Shown: positions 8,901-12,057 of the stretch, piece by piece
Layout of the letters: each line of letters begins with the position of its first letter
How positions within the stretch are numbered: position 1 is the stretch's first letter
Assembly (NCBI GenBank): GCA_026770585.1
Contig: MU646355.1
Coordinates: 371,697-387,995 of the forward strand
Direction of reading: 5' to 3'
From: Baffinella frigidus
Taxonomy: Eukaryota; Cryptophyceae; Cryptomonadales; Baffinellaceae
Length of the DNA: 16,299 nt
Position numbers and translations under genes: made by a program
Notes under the pieces: model-generated
Databases searched by the model: none
What the model saw: the letters and a program-made list of their open reading frames with translations, nothing else
Told to the model about the DNA's origin: nothing

Positions 8901-9699
8901 CCCACCAACCGCTGGCCCCCAACCCCCAAACCCTAAACCCCTAAACCCTATACCCCAACCCCTACAGGGGCACCTCGCTCATAAGAACCCGCCCACCCCC
9001 CTAGGACCACCATATCTAGACCATATGACCCTAGACATAGGGCTACTGTAGGGTCCTAGGGGGGGGCGGTTTCTTTTGAGCGAGGCACCCCTGTAGCTCC
9101 TAACCCCCAAACTCTCTCCCCTGCAGGGTCCGCTGAAGGACGTGGCAAACCTCAAGGACTTAATCCCTAAACCCTCAACCCCAAACCCCAAACCCCAAAC
9201 CCCAAACCCCGAATCCCAACCCCGAGTCAACTGTCTGACAGGGTCCGCTGAGCGACGTGGAAAAATTGAGAACCCTGAACCCTACACCCCAAACCCCAAA
9301 CCCCAAACTCTAAACCCACCCCCCCCCTCTAAACCCTCTCCACTTATTCGTGCAGGGTCCGCTGAAGCATGTTGGAAACTTGAAGGACTTGATCCCGGCC
9401 GGGGCGGCCAAGGCGACTTTCCTCAAGCAGATTGGCAATCTAGTAAAGTTGATTCTCACGGAGGGAAACACGCCAAAAGTGTTGAGAATTGGAGCCCTTT
9501 GCCGCCGGAATAATAATAATCTGTACCAGGATAAGGTACGTTAACACTTTTAGCGCGAAACGTTGCGTTTGAAATTCTCACTTATGACCTGGCGTGGCAG
9601 GGTCCGCTGAAGGACGTAGGAAACCTCAAGGACCTGATCCCGGCCGGGGCTGCCAAGGTGAAGTTCCTCAAGCAGATCGACGATTTGCTCTTCGACTGA
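22..9699 (+). CDS. Sec14-like CRAL-TRIO protein, 3' part, seven exons
   Basis: Join 22-85, 2706-2758, 4443-4502, 5555-5692, 6973-7047, 8682-8741 and 9601-9699. Every junction has AG before and GT after the exon and the phases match: the first exon ends in phase 1, the second begins with two bases, and all others are phase 0. The joined frame gives 182 residues and ends at TGA 9697-9699. The order of motifs follows the CRAL-TRIO fold: a CRAL-TRIO_N-like end (DWRKGEGKAI, residues about 6-15), a strand and helix (LDQLQDFFLFSYE, 47-59), the core strand VVVNDLSGINLFG (about 79-91), the aromatic-rich YQHYMSATILVNLP (about 111-124) and the FKPLFPKPVQKKLKF stretch (about 133-147). Members of this family bind a single lipid, such as a phosphoinositide, phosphatidylcholine or tocopherol, and move or present it between membranes; the ligand cannot be read here. 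N-terminal exons lie off the left edge. The introns are 1.1-2.6 kb and full of repeats. The exon model is inferred without transcript data. It could be a pseudogene, but the intact phases argue against that. Confidence 0.72.
146..185. repeat. 40-bp AAGTTGAC hairpin repeat, copy 1
   Basis: AAGTTGAC at the left end and GTCAACTT at the right end are exact inverted repeats 40 bp apart, with a conserved centre GGATGTGTACCGC. It sits between exon copies A1 and A2, preceded by CGTTTTCGCCCC, which also precedes other members of the family. Confidence 0.8.
205..253 (+). pseudogene. Truncated second copy of exon A (A2)
   Basis: Reads EWRKGGGKAICQAAAKG, with AAAG|GT kept at the 3' end. The first 15 or so bases of A1 are missing, and there is no pyrimidine tract; the sequence upstream is the 40-bp hairpin repeat that also follows A1. 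It is a tandem duplicate of exon plus downstream intron sequence. Confidence 0.75.
308..503. repeat. Telomere-like CCCTAAA array, degenerate
   Basis: CCCTAAA heptamers mixed with CCCGAAA and CCCTGAA variants, interrupted at 400-435. The array lies within the intron after exon A. Confidence 0.9.
534..735. repeat. Foldback/tandem repeat with TTCGTAATAATCTCCTGC
   Basis: The phrase CGTAATAATCTCCTGCTGGCT occurs as direct copies near 618 and 698. An inverted arm at 603-651 (GAGATTATTATTCG against CGAATAATAAGCTC) makes a hairpin. A GGTAAGCC..GTGCTATTCCGCTA block occurs at about 557 and 657. Related blocks recur at 1286-1365 and 1817-1840, so this is a dispersed family. I see no coding. Confidence 0.7.
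758..927. mobile_element. AT-rich foldback element (MITE-like), 170 bp
   Basis: The left arm TAATTTTATCTCACACAATG pairs with the right arm CATTGTGTGAGATAAAATTA. The arms continue inward for about 50 bp with mismatches (TTGGTTTCGGAAAGTC against GGCTTTCTAAAACCAA). The interior is AT-rich, unlike the GC-rich surroundings. No transposase is present. Confidence 0.75.
976..1160. mobile_element. Foldback element with CTACCACACGAGGCTACC ends
   Basis: Terminal inverted arms CTACCACACGAGGCTACC and GGTAGCCTCGTGTGGTAG are exact. They extend inward with GCGAACAGAATAAA against TTTTGTTATGTTCGC. A partial end (CTCGTGTGGTAGTG) recurs at 5039. Non-coding, MITE-like. Confidence 0.78.
1281..1365. repeat. Dispersed repeat, second copy of the 534-735 family
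   Basis: Contains TTCGCGGTAGGTCCTAGTGCTATTCC followed by GATTCGTAGTAATATCCTGCTGGCTTGCACATCC, closely matching 550-583 and 693-727. A shorter third copy is at 1815-1841. Confidence 0.7.
1543..1690. mobile_element. Near-perfect palindromic foldback element, 148 bp
   Basis: The left arm, starting AACGGCCTGAAAATGGGG, pairs along about 65 bp with the right arm ending CCCCATTTTCAGGACGTT. The loop is short (about 1610-1626). CCTAGG/TAGG motifs inside resemble the centres of the MITE families at 2978, 10676 and 11742. Open frames read through it on both strands, but they are products of the symmetry. Confidence 0.85.
1984..2115. repeat. 17-bp tandem repeat GTTGACTAATGCCGAAT, about 7.7 copies
   Basis: Units begin at 1984, 2001, 2018, 2035, 2052, 2069 and 2086, with a partial unit at 2103. 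Variation is limited to A/G at one position and one G-to-A change. A diverged unit (GTTGACTCATTCC) lies at about 1968. There are no spacers, so it is not CRISPR. Confidence 0.95.
2163..2704. repeat. Long interstitial telomere-like array, 540 bp
   Basis: Begins as near-perfect CCCTAAA heptamers (2166-2360), then drifts to CCCTCAA, CCCCAAA and ACACCAAACACCAAA variants, and ends at the AACAG acceptor of the next CRAL-TRIO exon. Ordinary sequence on both sides means it is interstitial, not a chromosome end. Confidence 0.95.
2706..2758 (+). CDS. CRAL-TRIO exon A' (single copy)
   Basis: Acceptor AACAG directly abuts the telomere-like array and the donor is AAG|GTCACG. With the base left over from exon A it reads G-SQILTLKGTTGAPYLIK. 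The 53-nt length restores phase 0 for the next exon. I found no duplicate of this exon, unlike the other six. A second open frame exists (..DPDPEGDHRRPVP..), but only the chosen frame keeps phase on both sides. Confidence 0.6.
2852..2891. repeat. 40-bp AAGTTGAC hairpin repeat, copy 2
   Basis: AAGTTGAC and GTCAACTT are again exactly 40 bp apart end to end, here with a diverged centre (CTGTGGTACTGATC). It is not beside an exon copy. Confidence 0.7.
2978..3078. mobile_element. MITE family B, copy 1
   Basis: Terminal inverted repeats TCCCTTAAGTGGCCA and TGGCCACTTGAGGGA; internal CGCCCTACCG and CCTAGGACCTGCCTAGGACC. Related copies lie at 10676-10776 and 15781-15956. About 101 bp, non-coding. Confidence 0.85.
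3185..3263. repeat. Hairpin, 79 bp
   Basis: ATTGAATATGTTTGCATGTGAATTTCG pairs with CGAAATTCACACGGAAACATATTTAAT, with a loop rich in CACAC/GGAGGC. It could be a small foldback element; I saw no second copy. Confidence 0.7.
3297..3485. mobile_element. Composite foldback made of two inverted hairpin repeats
   Basis: The outer arms CGGGTTGACTGATCGTTTTC and its complement enclose inverted copies of CACTCCAAAGTTTGACTGATGTGT..CCACACGACAGGGG. Each arm resembles the block around the 40-bp AAGTTGAC repeat (CGTTTTC..AAGTTGACGGATGTGTACC). It looks like two such blocks joined head to head. Confidence 0.75.
3486..4442. other. Intron sequence with no recognised gene
   Basis: No convincing exon, RNA gene or conserved domain. 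Small features only: a perfect palindrome TCCTGGGATCCCAGGA at 4189-4204 inside a block bounded by AAGTTGAC (4169) and GTCAACTT (about 4254); a direct repeat of TTTGATTCACCCAA (about 4037 and 4391); and a poly-G tract near 4337-4350. The short open frames here have no supporting composition. Confidence 0.6.
4443..4502 (+). CDS. CRAL-TRIO exon B, intact copy (B1)
   Basis: Acceptor GAAACAG and donor GAG|GTGCGA. Sixty bases in phase 0 read GLMAAVTLDQLQDFFLFSYE, fitting the CRAL-TRIO strand plus helix in which a regular F..F..E pattern precedes the core. Confidence 0.72.
4528..4568. repeat. 40-bp hairpin repeat, copy 3, between exon copies B1 and B2
   Basis: AAGTTGACGGATTTGTACC at the left and GTCAACTT at the right, 41 bp in all. 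It lies 25 bp after the B1 donor and ends about 20 bp before the B2 homology begins. A degenerate further copy (AAGTCGATGGATTTGTACC) lies at 4643-4682, after B2. Confidence 0.8.
4580..4617 (+). pseudogene. Truncated second copy of exon B (B2)
   Basis: Reads R-E-R-LQDLFLFSYE and keeps GAG|GTGTGG, but the first half of B1 is missing and replaced by hairpin-repeat sequence. An AG at 4575-4576 (GAATAG) could act as an acceptor. Confidence 0.72.
4680..5039. mobile_element. 360-bp element with 24-26 bp terminal inverted repeats
   Basis: The left end AGAACGCTGCAGGGGCCTAT matches the complement of the right end ATAGGCCCCTCTAGCGTTCT with 2-3 mismatches, and the match continues through TTTAA. The inside is AT-rich and holds a strong hairpin (TCCGTGATC..GATCACGGA, 4849-4877). 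There is no transposase frame. It has inserted into, or directly beside, a degenerate 40-bp hairpin repeat. Confidence 0.8.
5055..5148. repeat. ACATGTACCA decamer tandem array
   Basis: Three to four units of AACATGTACC at 5103-5140, flanked by inverted ACATGT..ATAACA and TGTTATAAC phrases. A related block (TGTACCAACATCTGTTATGATG) is at 1893-1932. Confidence 0.8.
5179..5242 (+). pseudogene. Decayed first copy of exon C (C1)
   Basis: The leader GCCGGCAG is identical to that of C2. After GCGAAC a small insertion breaks the frame, and then IAVDKMSRSSSTF follows in the exon C frame. A short direct duplication (CCAAGGGATTTTACA, about 5233 and 5269) follows. No intact donor. Confidence 0.65.
5399..5457 (+). 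pseudogene. Partial second copy of exon C (C2)
   Basis: Acceptor GCCGGCAG, then ANAIAVDEMSRSSGAFHKS in frame. Homology to C3 is lost after AAATCTG, so the core DLSGIN strand is missing and no donor is seen. Well conserved where present. Confidence 0.7.
5555..5692 (+). CDS. CRAL-TRIO exon C, intact copy (C3)
   Basis: Acceptor CTCTACAG and donor AAG|GTTTTC. 138 bases in phase 0 encode 46 residues that include AIDDISRSSGTFYKS, then VVVNDLSGINLFG and NALAASSKK. VVVNDLSGIN is the central beta-strand and turn typical of CRAL-TRIO (usually xxxDLxGI). Confidence 0.75.
5705..5744. repeat. 40-bp hairpin repeat, copy 4
   Basis: AAGTCGAC..GACAACTT, 40 bp, centre GGATTTGTACCACGGATACAG. Its preceding TTTTCGCCCGG begins directly at the C3 donor. 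The whole 60-bp spacer (5693-5752) starts with GT and ends with AG. Confidence 0.8.
5753..5829 (+). pseudogene. 3'-half copy of exon C (C4)
   Basis: Reads EDLSGVNIFGDATFRNALSASSKK and keeps AAG|GTCCT. It lacks the SRSSGTFYKS half. The AG at 5751-5752 belongs to the spacer repeat, and using it would shift the frame. Confidence 0.75.
5838..5966. repeat. Long CT microsatellite
   Basis: About 130 bp of CT with occasional CTAT, CTGT and CCCT units. It begins just after the donor of C4. Frames through it (Ser-Leu or Arg-Glu repeats) are not genes. Confidence 0.97.
5990..6029. repeat. 40-bp hairpin repeat, copy 5
   Basis: AAGTTGACGGATTTGTACC at the left, GTCAACTT at the right, 40 bp. It lies between exon copies C4 and C5. 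Confidence 0.85.
6037..6114 (+). pseudogene. 3'-half copy of exon C with changed donor (C5)
   Basis: Reads AIDDLGGIKLFGDATFCNALSASSKN. AIDD comes from the start of exon C and GIKLFG from its second half, so about 40 bases between them are deleted. The donor is AAT|GTCCT rather than AAG|GT, and CT repeats follow as in C4. Confidence 0.75.
6157..6196. repeat. 40-bp hairpin repeat, copy 6
   Basis: AAGTTGACGGGTTTGTACC to GTCAACTT, 40 bp, following C5 and the CT run at 6117-6136. Identical to copy 4 across ACCACGGATACAGAGTG. Confidence 0.85.
6232..6300. repeat. Two nested palindromes between exon copies
   Basis: CGCTGACGTCAGCG (6232-6245) is perfect. GGACCACACACACACCTGTG pairs with CACACCTGTGTGTGTGGTCC (about 6249-6300). 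They separate copies C5 and C6. Confidence 0.8.
6311..6355 (+). pseudogene. Short remnant of exon C (C6)
   Basis: Reads R-GVNLLGGATFCNA, matching DLSGINLFGDATFRNA. Both splice sites are lost. It is the last recognisable copy of this exon. Confidence 0.6.
6400..6670. repeat. Degenerate telomere-like stretch with CTACATGTAG units
   Basis: CCTAA-type units are scattered through. CTACATGTAG, a perfect 10-bp palindrome, occurs at 6483, 6495 and 6523, each after GCA, apparently spun off from the CACTACATG core of exon E. Confidence 0.6.
6451..6480 (+). pseudogene. Remnant of exon E (E1)
   Basis: Reads NTVGYHHYMQ, matching ANAVGYQHYMS of the intact copy, then a stop within the CTACATGTAG units. 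No acceptor or donor. Confidence 0.65.
6713..6796. mobile_element. MITE family A, right part (left arm lost)
   Basis: Contains CCTACAGTAGGCCTATGTCTAGGG, GGTGATCCTAGGGGGG and the right terminal repeat ATGAGCGAGGTACCCCTGTA. The left terminal repeat is absent. Its TA end lies directly before CAG|GCGAAC of exon copy E2. Confidence 0.8.
6800..6869 (+). pseudogene. Second copy of exon E (E2)
   Basis: Reads ANAVGYHPYMSATIVINLP, then TLISP and a stop. The acceptor is TACAG at the MITE end. The donor (CTG|GT in E3) is lost, so use of this exon would end translation. Confidence 0.75.
6973..7047 (+). CDS. CRAL-TRIO exon E, intact copy (E3)
   Basis: Acceptor GCCTACAG, donor CTG|GTCCAA, 75 bases in phase 0: ANAVGYQHYM, then SATILVNLPSLLGAL. 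In CRAL-TRIO proteins this is the helix and strand in which a Tyr-rich segment precedes a hydrophobic strand ending N-x-P (usually IINAP). Confidence 0.75.
7050..7290. repeat. Telomere-derived CCCGGAA/CCCGAAA array
   Basis: Seven-base units (CCCGAAA, CCCGGAA, CCCGGGA, CCTGGAG) rather than CCCTAAA, directly after the E3 donor and running up to E4. Long frames on both strands (Pro-Gly-Ser-Gly-Phe type) are repeat artefacts. Confidence 0.92.
7297..7349 (+). pseudogene. 5'-truncated copy of exon E (E4)
   Basis: Reads DYMPATILVNLPALLGAL and keeps CTG|GTCTAA. The first seven codons are replaced by telomere-like sequence ending in CCTAAG. Splicing at that AG would give 53 bases and shift the frame. 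Confidence 0.75.
7390..7539. mobile_element. Foldback element, 150 bp
   Basis: The arms GGGCTCGTAGATAGAGTGCC and GGCACTCTATCTACGAGCCC are exact, with outer AGCTCTGTCCCA against TGGGGCAGAGCC. An inner hairpin AATTCACAGGTGAATT also occurs. It is flanked by telomere-like sequence (CCCTGAACCCTA and GGAACCCTAAACC). Confidence 0.82.
7618..8097. repeat. Large telomere-like array, three unit types
   Basis: Unit types follow one another: CCCTAAA (7630-7650), then CCCCAAA (7680-7745), then CCCTAAA (7752-7795), then CCCGAAA/CCCGGAA/CCCGGAT (7808-8060). Blocks of one variant suggest local spreading by unequal exchange or slippage. Confidence 0.95.
8136..8178. repeat. GGCCCGCCTCGGGA tandem motif
   Basis: Two units here (ATGGCCCCGCCTCGGGATAGACAGGCCCGCCTCGGGA). 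The same phrase occurs twice at 10638-10672, twice at 10777-10810 and once at 11527-11544. Confidence 0.8.
8212..8269 (+). pseudogene. First copy of exon F (F1)
   Basis: Leader CCCGAACGCAG is shared with F3. Reads LSRFKPLFPNPSQKKLNSN. The 3' end loses homology (AATAGCAAC in place of AAGTTCGAGCAG|GT), so there is no donor. Confidence 0.72.
8328..8456 (+). pseudogene. Unidentified coding-like fragment, inverted partner of 9815-9945
   Basis: Reads ERLIIYCQTTSVSAAHA, then TVPRVGRSFEHFPDGF. The partner on the minus strand at 9815-9945 reads ERLVIYCQTTSVSAAHA and TVPTVGRAYELFPDGF. A 3-base length difference keeps the frame, which is what selection on a protein would leave. The IIYC..T pattern is loosely reminiscent of a helicase C-terminal strand, but that is too weak for a call. 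Confidence 0.5.
8560..8577 (+). pseudogene. Short 5' copy of exon F (F2)
   Basis: Acceptor GGCAG then VSLFKP. Homology ends at CCGGAACCCGAAACCC, where telomere-like repeat takes over; the junction shares CCG. Confidence 0.65.
8578..8671. repeat. Telomere-like array between exon copies F2 and F3
   Basis: CCCGAAACCCGGAACCCC units pass into CCCTAAACCCTAAACC, ending at the ACAAACCCGAACGCAG leader of F3. Confidence 0.9.
8682..8741 (+). CDS. CRAL-TRIO exon F, intact copy (F3)
   Basis: Acceptor GAACGCAG, donor CAG|GTCTCA, 60 bases in phase 0: VSLFKPLFPKPVQKKLKFEQ. This matches the CRAL-TRIO segment after the N-x-P strand, where a (I/F)KPF/L turn and a basic K(K)-(I/L)-x-F strand are typical. Confidence 0.75.
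8742..8962. repeat. Telomere-like arrays around exon remnant F4
   Basis: CCCTAAA heptamers at 8747-8800 begin within seven bases of the F3 donor. A second run at 8869-8955 follows F4. Confidence 0.92.
8831..8858 (+). pseudogene. 3' copy of exon F with lost donor (F4)
   Basis: Reads VQKKLRFEQ, matching the end of F3. The donor is CAG|GATCAT (GT changed to GA). No acceptor. Confidence 0.7.
8963..9095. mobile_element. MITE family A, full copy 1
   Basis: The terminal repeats TACAGGGGCACCTCGCTCAT and its complement at 9076-9095 are nearly perfect. The centre carries ATATCTAGACCATATGACCC and GGGTCCTAGGGGGG. Ends in TA on both sides, which may be the target duplication, as in mariner-type MITEs. 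Confidence 0.9.
9127..9168 (+). pseudogene. First copy of exon G (G1)
   Basis: Acceptor CCCTGCAG, then GPLKDVANLKDLIP. Exon homology ends at CCC and runs straight into CCCTAAACCCTCAACCCC telomere-like sequence; the junction shares ATCCC. Confidence 0.75.
9169..9232. repeat. Telomere-like CCCCAAA run between G1 and G2
   Basis: TAAACCCTCAACCCCAAACC units, then CCCGAATCCCAACCCCG. A second run at 9273-9330 separates G2 and G3. Confidence 0.9.
9242..9275 (+). pseudogene. Second copy of exon G (G2)
   Basis: Acceptor CTGACAG, then GPLSDVEKLR; afterwards the sequence becomes ACCCTGAACCCTACACCCC repeat. Truncated at the array, as in G1. Confidence 0.7.
9356..9535 (+). CDS. Alternative or additional exon G (G3)
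   Basis: Acceptor GTGCAG. The first 26 codons match the last exon (GPLKHVGNLKDLIPAGAAKA, then TFLKQI); then a new stretch GNLVKLILTEG, IGALCRRNNNNLYQDK follows. It ends AAG|GTACGT, a very strong donor. 180 bases in phase 0 means it can be skipped or included before the final exon without breaking the frame; if read through, a TAA at 9542-9544 ends it. The extra part holds a small inverted repeat (GCCAAAAGTGTT against AACACTTTTAGC across the donor), so it may have come from an inserted hairpin. Confidence 0.5.
9601..9699 (+). CDS. CRAL-TRIO last exon G, intact copy (G4)
   Basis: Acceptor GTGGCAG, 32 residues and TGA: GPLKDVGNLKDLIPAGAAK, then VKFLKQIDDLLFD. The L..LIP...LP-like closing segment followed by an acidic-hydrophobic tail is common at the end of CRAL-TRIO domains. 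It joins exon F in phase 0. Confidence 0.75.
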   Translation, partial: GPLKDVGNLKDLIPAGAAKVKFLKQIDDLLFD

Positions 9700-9814
9700 T
9701 CCTGCGGTGTAGCGGGCTACGAAGGGATTTTCGGTGGATAGTATGGTTGGACCAACGCGCGTGGTCCTCCCTTGTCTGCTCAAGATGGGAATGGAAGGAT
9801 GCTGCTTGGAGTGT

Positions 9815-9945
9815 AGGAGGTGCACATAGAATCCATCCGGGAAAAGCTCGTAAGCGCGGCCGACAGTGGGTACAGTATGTAGCACATTGTTGAAGGCATG
9901 TGCGGCGCTGACGCTGGTTGTTTGGCAATAAATTACCAATCTCTC
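9815..9945 (-). pseudogene. Unidentified coding-like fragment (minus strand)
   Basis: Minus-strand frame with ERLVIYCQTTSVSAAHA, FNNVLHTVPTVGRAYELFPDGF. It pairs with 8328-8456 (plus strand) in inverted orientation. The open frame continues on both sides, but only this stretch has a second copy. Family not recognised; possibly an internal exon of a degraded gene or transposon. Confidence 0.45.
9927..9932 (+). promoter_or_regulatory. Possible AATAAA poly(A) signal for the CRAL-TRIO gene
   Basis: AATAAA about 228 bases after the stop codon at 9699. It lies inside the inverted duplicate, so it may be coincidental. Algae do not always use this signal. Confidence 0.25.
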
Positions 9946-9985
9946 TGATCCTGCGGAAAGAAGAGGCCCCATGGCGACGACCGTG

Positions 9986-10030
9986 ACACGCGTAACCGTT
10001 GCATGCATAACCGTTACACGCGTAACCGTT
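9986..10030. repeat. 15-bp tandem repeat, three units
   Basis: ACACGCGTAACCGTT, GCATGCATAACCGTT, ACACGCGTAACCGTT. The middle unit differs at five bases. Confidence 0.9.
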
Positions 10031-10235
10031 CACACGGTGCGTCCAGCACAGCCGTCTCCCCCTCCGAGAGGCTCACCTTGAAATGCATGTACGGAGCCCC
10101 AGTACAGTGAAGGGTGGACTCCATAATCCCACCAGACTCCCGAAACGTAAGTGTATGAACCGCGCCATCTGGCGGAAGGGCTCCGCTCAGGCACAGGTGC
10201 GCAGGCGCCTCGAAGGTGGACAGGGGGGCTTGATG
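10020..10235 (-). other. Possible minus-strand coding remnant, unidentified
   Basis: The frame reads FEAPAHLCLSGALPPDGAVH, TLTFRESGGIMESTLHCTG, HFKVSLSEGETAVL. The composition is protein-like with a regular beta-strand pattern, unlike repeat-derived frames nearby. No family recognised and no second copy for comparison. Confidence 0.3.
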
Positions 10236-10237
10236 TG

Positions 10238-10322
10238 ATCCGAAAGGAAGCATGGCCTTTCTACAGAACCAGTTCCGGTATCCGCCTATGTTGGGAGCTC
10301 GCAGAACCTAAAGGACCTAAAA
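10238..10322. repeat. Three-copy dispersed repeat, copy 1
   Basis: GATCCGAAAGGAAGCATGGC, TTCCGGTATCCGCCTATG, TTGGGAGCTCGCAGAACC. Copies at 12157-12246 and 15873-15942. The tail (AACCTAAAGGACCT) resembles the NLKDL codons of exon G. Confidence 0.85.
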
Positions 10323-10551
10323 AAGGAGCGCCAGCGCGGATTGAGAGCCGGGGCGGTGTCGTTGTCGCCGGCGTGGAGGAGTTGGAGGAGATCTCCCCCT
10401 GCATGGACGTTGTTGGGCGATGAGGAGCGAGCGGGCGTCGGCGTCCTCCGCCCCGTCTCTTGGGAACGGTTCAGAGGATCACAACTTCTGGCGGAAGGGC
10501 TCCGATCGGGCGTCATCCTACACGGGGTAGTAATTCCAGGCGCCAGGCACG

Positions 10552-10640
10552 TCCAACCCGCCACGAAGAAAGACCTGGTCCCGGCCGGGGGGGGCAAGGC
10601 GGCTTTCCTCAAGCAGATTGACGATCTCCTCTTCGATTAG
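10552..10640 (+). pseudogene. Fifth copy of exon G (G5)
   Basis: Reads KKDLVPAGGGKAAFLKQIDDLLFD and TAG (10638-10640). The 5' portion has diverged (PGARHVQPAT) and there is no acceptor at the matching place. The open frame through the tail suggests fairly recent duplication. Confidence 0.7.
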
Positions 10641-10675
10641 GCCCGCCTCGGGATGGGTAGGCCCGCCTCGGGATA

Positions 10676-10776
10676 TCCCTTAAATGGTGAGGGGGTCAAA
10701 ATTGACCCCCAAGAGGCCCTGGTCAGGTCCTAGGGCTCTACGATAGGGCGTATGGGCCTACTCGCCACTTAAGGGT
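10676..10776. mobile_element. MITE family B, copy 2
   Basis: TCCCTTAAATGGTGAGGGGG at the left, GCCTACTCGCCACTTAAGGG at the right; internal TCAAAATTGACCCCC hairpin and CCTAGGGCTCTACGATAGGG. Flanked by TA on the left and TTA on the right and by GGCCCGCCTCGGGA motifs on both sides. Confidence 0.88.
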
Positions 10777-10811
10777 TAGGCCCGCCCCGGGTAGATGGGC
10801 CCACCTCGGGA

Positions 10812-10838
10812 CAGATTGACGACCTCCTCTCTGTTTGA
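10812..10838 (+). pseudogene. Scrap of exon G end (G6)
   Basis: CAGATTGACGACCTCCTC reads QIDDLL, followed by SV and TGA. Only the last few codons are recognisable. Confidence 0.5.
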
Positions 10839-10943
10839 TCTCAACCGGACGAGTGTTTGATTTGAATACTCGCTCCCCTAGGGAATTGGAGCTTTTCCTT
10901 GAGAAATGAGTCCTTTAGGTCCTTTGGCTAACGGCTCCAATTT

Positions 10944-10964
10944 GATGATCTCCTCTTCGATTGA
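10944..10964 (+). pseudogene. Scrap of exon G end (G7)
   Basis: GATGATCTCCTCTTCGATTGA reads DDLLFD and stop. It matches the end of G4 and G5 exactly at the protein level. Very short; chance is possible but unlikely given the neighbouring series. Confidence 0.5.
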
Positions 10965-11365
10965 TCCTAAGACGCTAGCAAGGGAGGTCCAAGGCTACGG
11001 GGGAAGGGGCATTCAAACGCCCATGGCGCGATCCCCTCCCGCGGAATCATCTCGTCTTTACAGGCGGATTCTATGTGTCTTTTTAATTCGCGAAATACGC
11101 AATTCAAAGTCAATTATTGACTTTGATTTATTGCAAACCACGACGCTTTAACCATAAAACAGTTTTGAAATAGGAATCATGTCGAAACGTTGAGTGTATT
11201 AAGTTTTCTTGAAGTTTTCTGCCGCTGAACTTAATTCAATTAAAATCGCAACGCTTCATTGGGTTTCACACAATTCGAGCCCAAAGTGGCCGTAAAACGT
11301 TTAACGGCAACTTCGAATTAAGAATTTTGTATTTTGTCCTTAGATATAATCCAGCCTAAGGTGGT
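10965..11365. other. AT-rich intergenic block without a gene
   Basis: From 11070 to 11345 the base composition is clearly AT-rich, unlike its neighbours. It contains a 21-bp near-perfect hairpin CAAAGTCAAT.ATTGACTTTG at 11105-11125. I see no coding region or RNA gene. It may be the inside of an old element. Confidence 0.5.
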
Positions 11366-11402
11366 CCTATGATCCTATGACTAACCTTAGGAAGGTGGAT
11401 GC

Positions 11403-11488
11403 GGCTACCTGAAAAAGGGCAAGGACGGCCCGCTGAATCATCTCGGGGATGGAGTGGATCAGGACTAGATGGTCGTCAATAAAGATCT
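11403..11488 (-). other. Possible minus-strand exon fragment
   Basis: The minus frame reads IFIDDHLVLIHSIPEMIQR, AVLALFQ between a GA-rich tract (reverse of the CT run at 11487-11506) and CAG|GTAGCC. The hydrophobic pattern is protein-like, but no family is recognised. Confidence 0.22.
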
Positions 11489-11506
11489 CTCTCTCTCTCT
11501 CTCTCT
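11487..11506. repeat. Short CT microsatellite
   Basis: About ten CT units followed by TACCTAGG. Confidence 0.9.
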
Positions 11507-11741
11507 TACCTAGGACGCGTTGGGATGGATAGGCCCGCCTCGGGACGCTGCGTGTCGTGGGAAAAACAGCCTCGGTGGGGGTGCATACATTGCAGCCGTA
11601 TTGACCTAGGACCAACATACGAGCGGTGTGGGACCTTATTTTCGAGTACCCCTGCAATCCAGACTTGTAATGCATGTATCACTCCTCAGAGTTTCGAGAG
11701 TACAGCCGCGGTGGTCTGGCCCCTGCTGACCATGGGCACTG

Positions 11742-11865
11742 TACAGGGGTACCTCGCTCATAAGAAACCGCCCCCCCCTCGGACCCTGCAGTAGGACTAT
11801 GCTGCCTAGGGTCCTATGGTGGTCCTAGGGGGGAGGCGGTTTCTTGTGAGCGAGGTACCCATGTA
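11742..11865. mobile_element. MITE family A, full copy 2
   Basis: TACAGGGGTACCTCGCTCAT at the left and ATGTACC.. with GTGAGCGAGGTACCCATGTA at the right. Inner arms AAGAAACCGCCCCCCCC and GGAGGCGGTTTCTT; centre GGACCCTGCAGTAGGACTATG. Confidence 0.92.
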
Positions 11866-11924
11866 CCGTCTCCCGTCCCCTTCAGCCTTCACCTTCACAG
11901 ACGAAGTAAAGGTGAAAAGTGAAC

Positions 11925-12050
11925 CCTAACCCCACCTTGCAAACCCTAAACCCGAAGCCCTAACCCCTTCTTGCAAATGAATCCTGTAGACACTCTCAAT
12001 CCGAAACACCCGCACCCTTGAGGGTGAACCCTAAACTCTAAACCCTAACC
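11925..12050. repeat. Sparse telomere-like units
   Basis: GAACCCTAACCCC, AACCCTAAACCC and ACCCTAAACTCTAAACCC are interrupted by other sequence. Still in the CCCTAAA orientation. Confidence 0.8.
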
Positions 12051-12057
12051 CCCCCCG

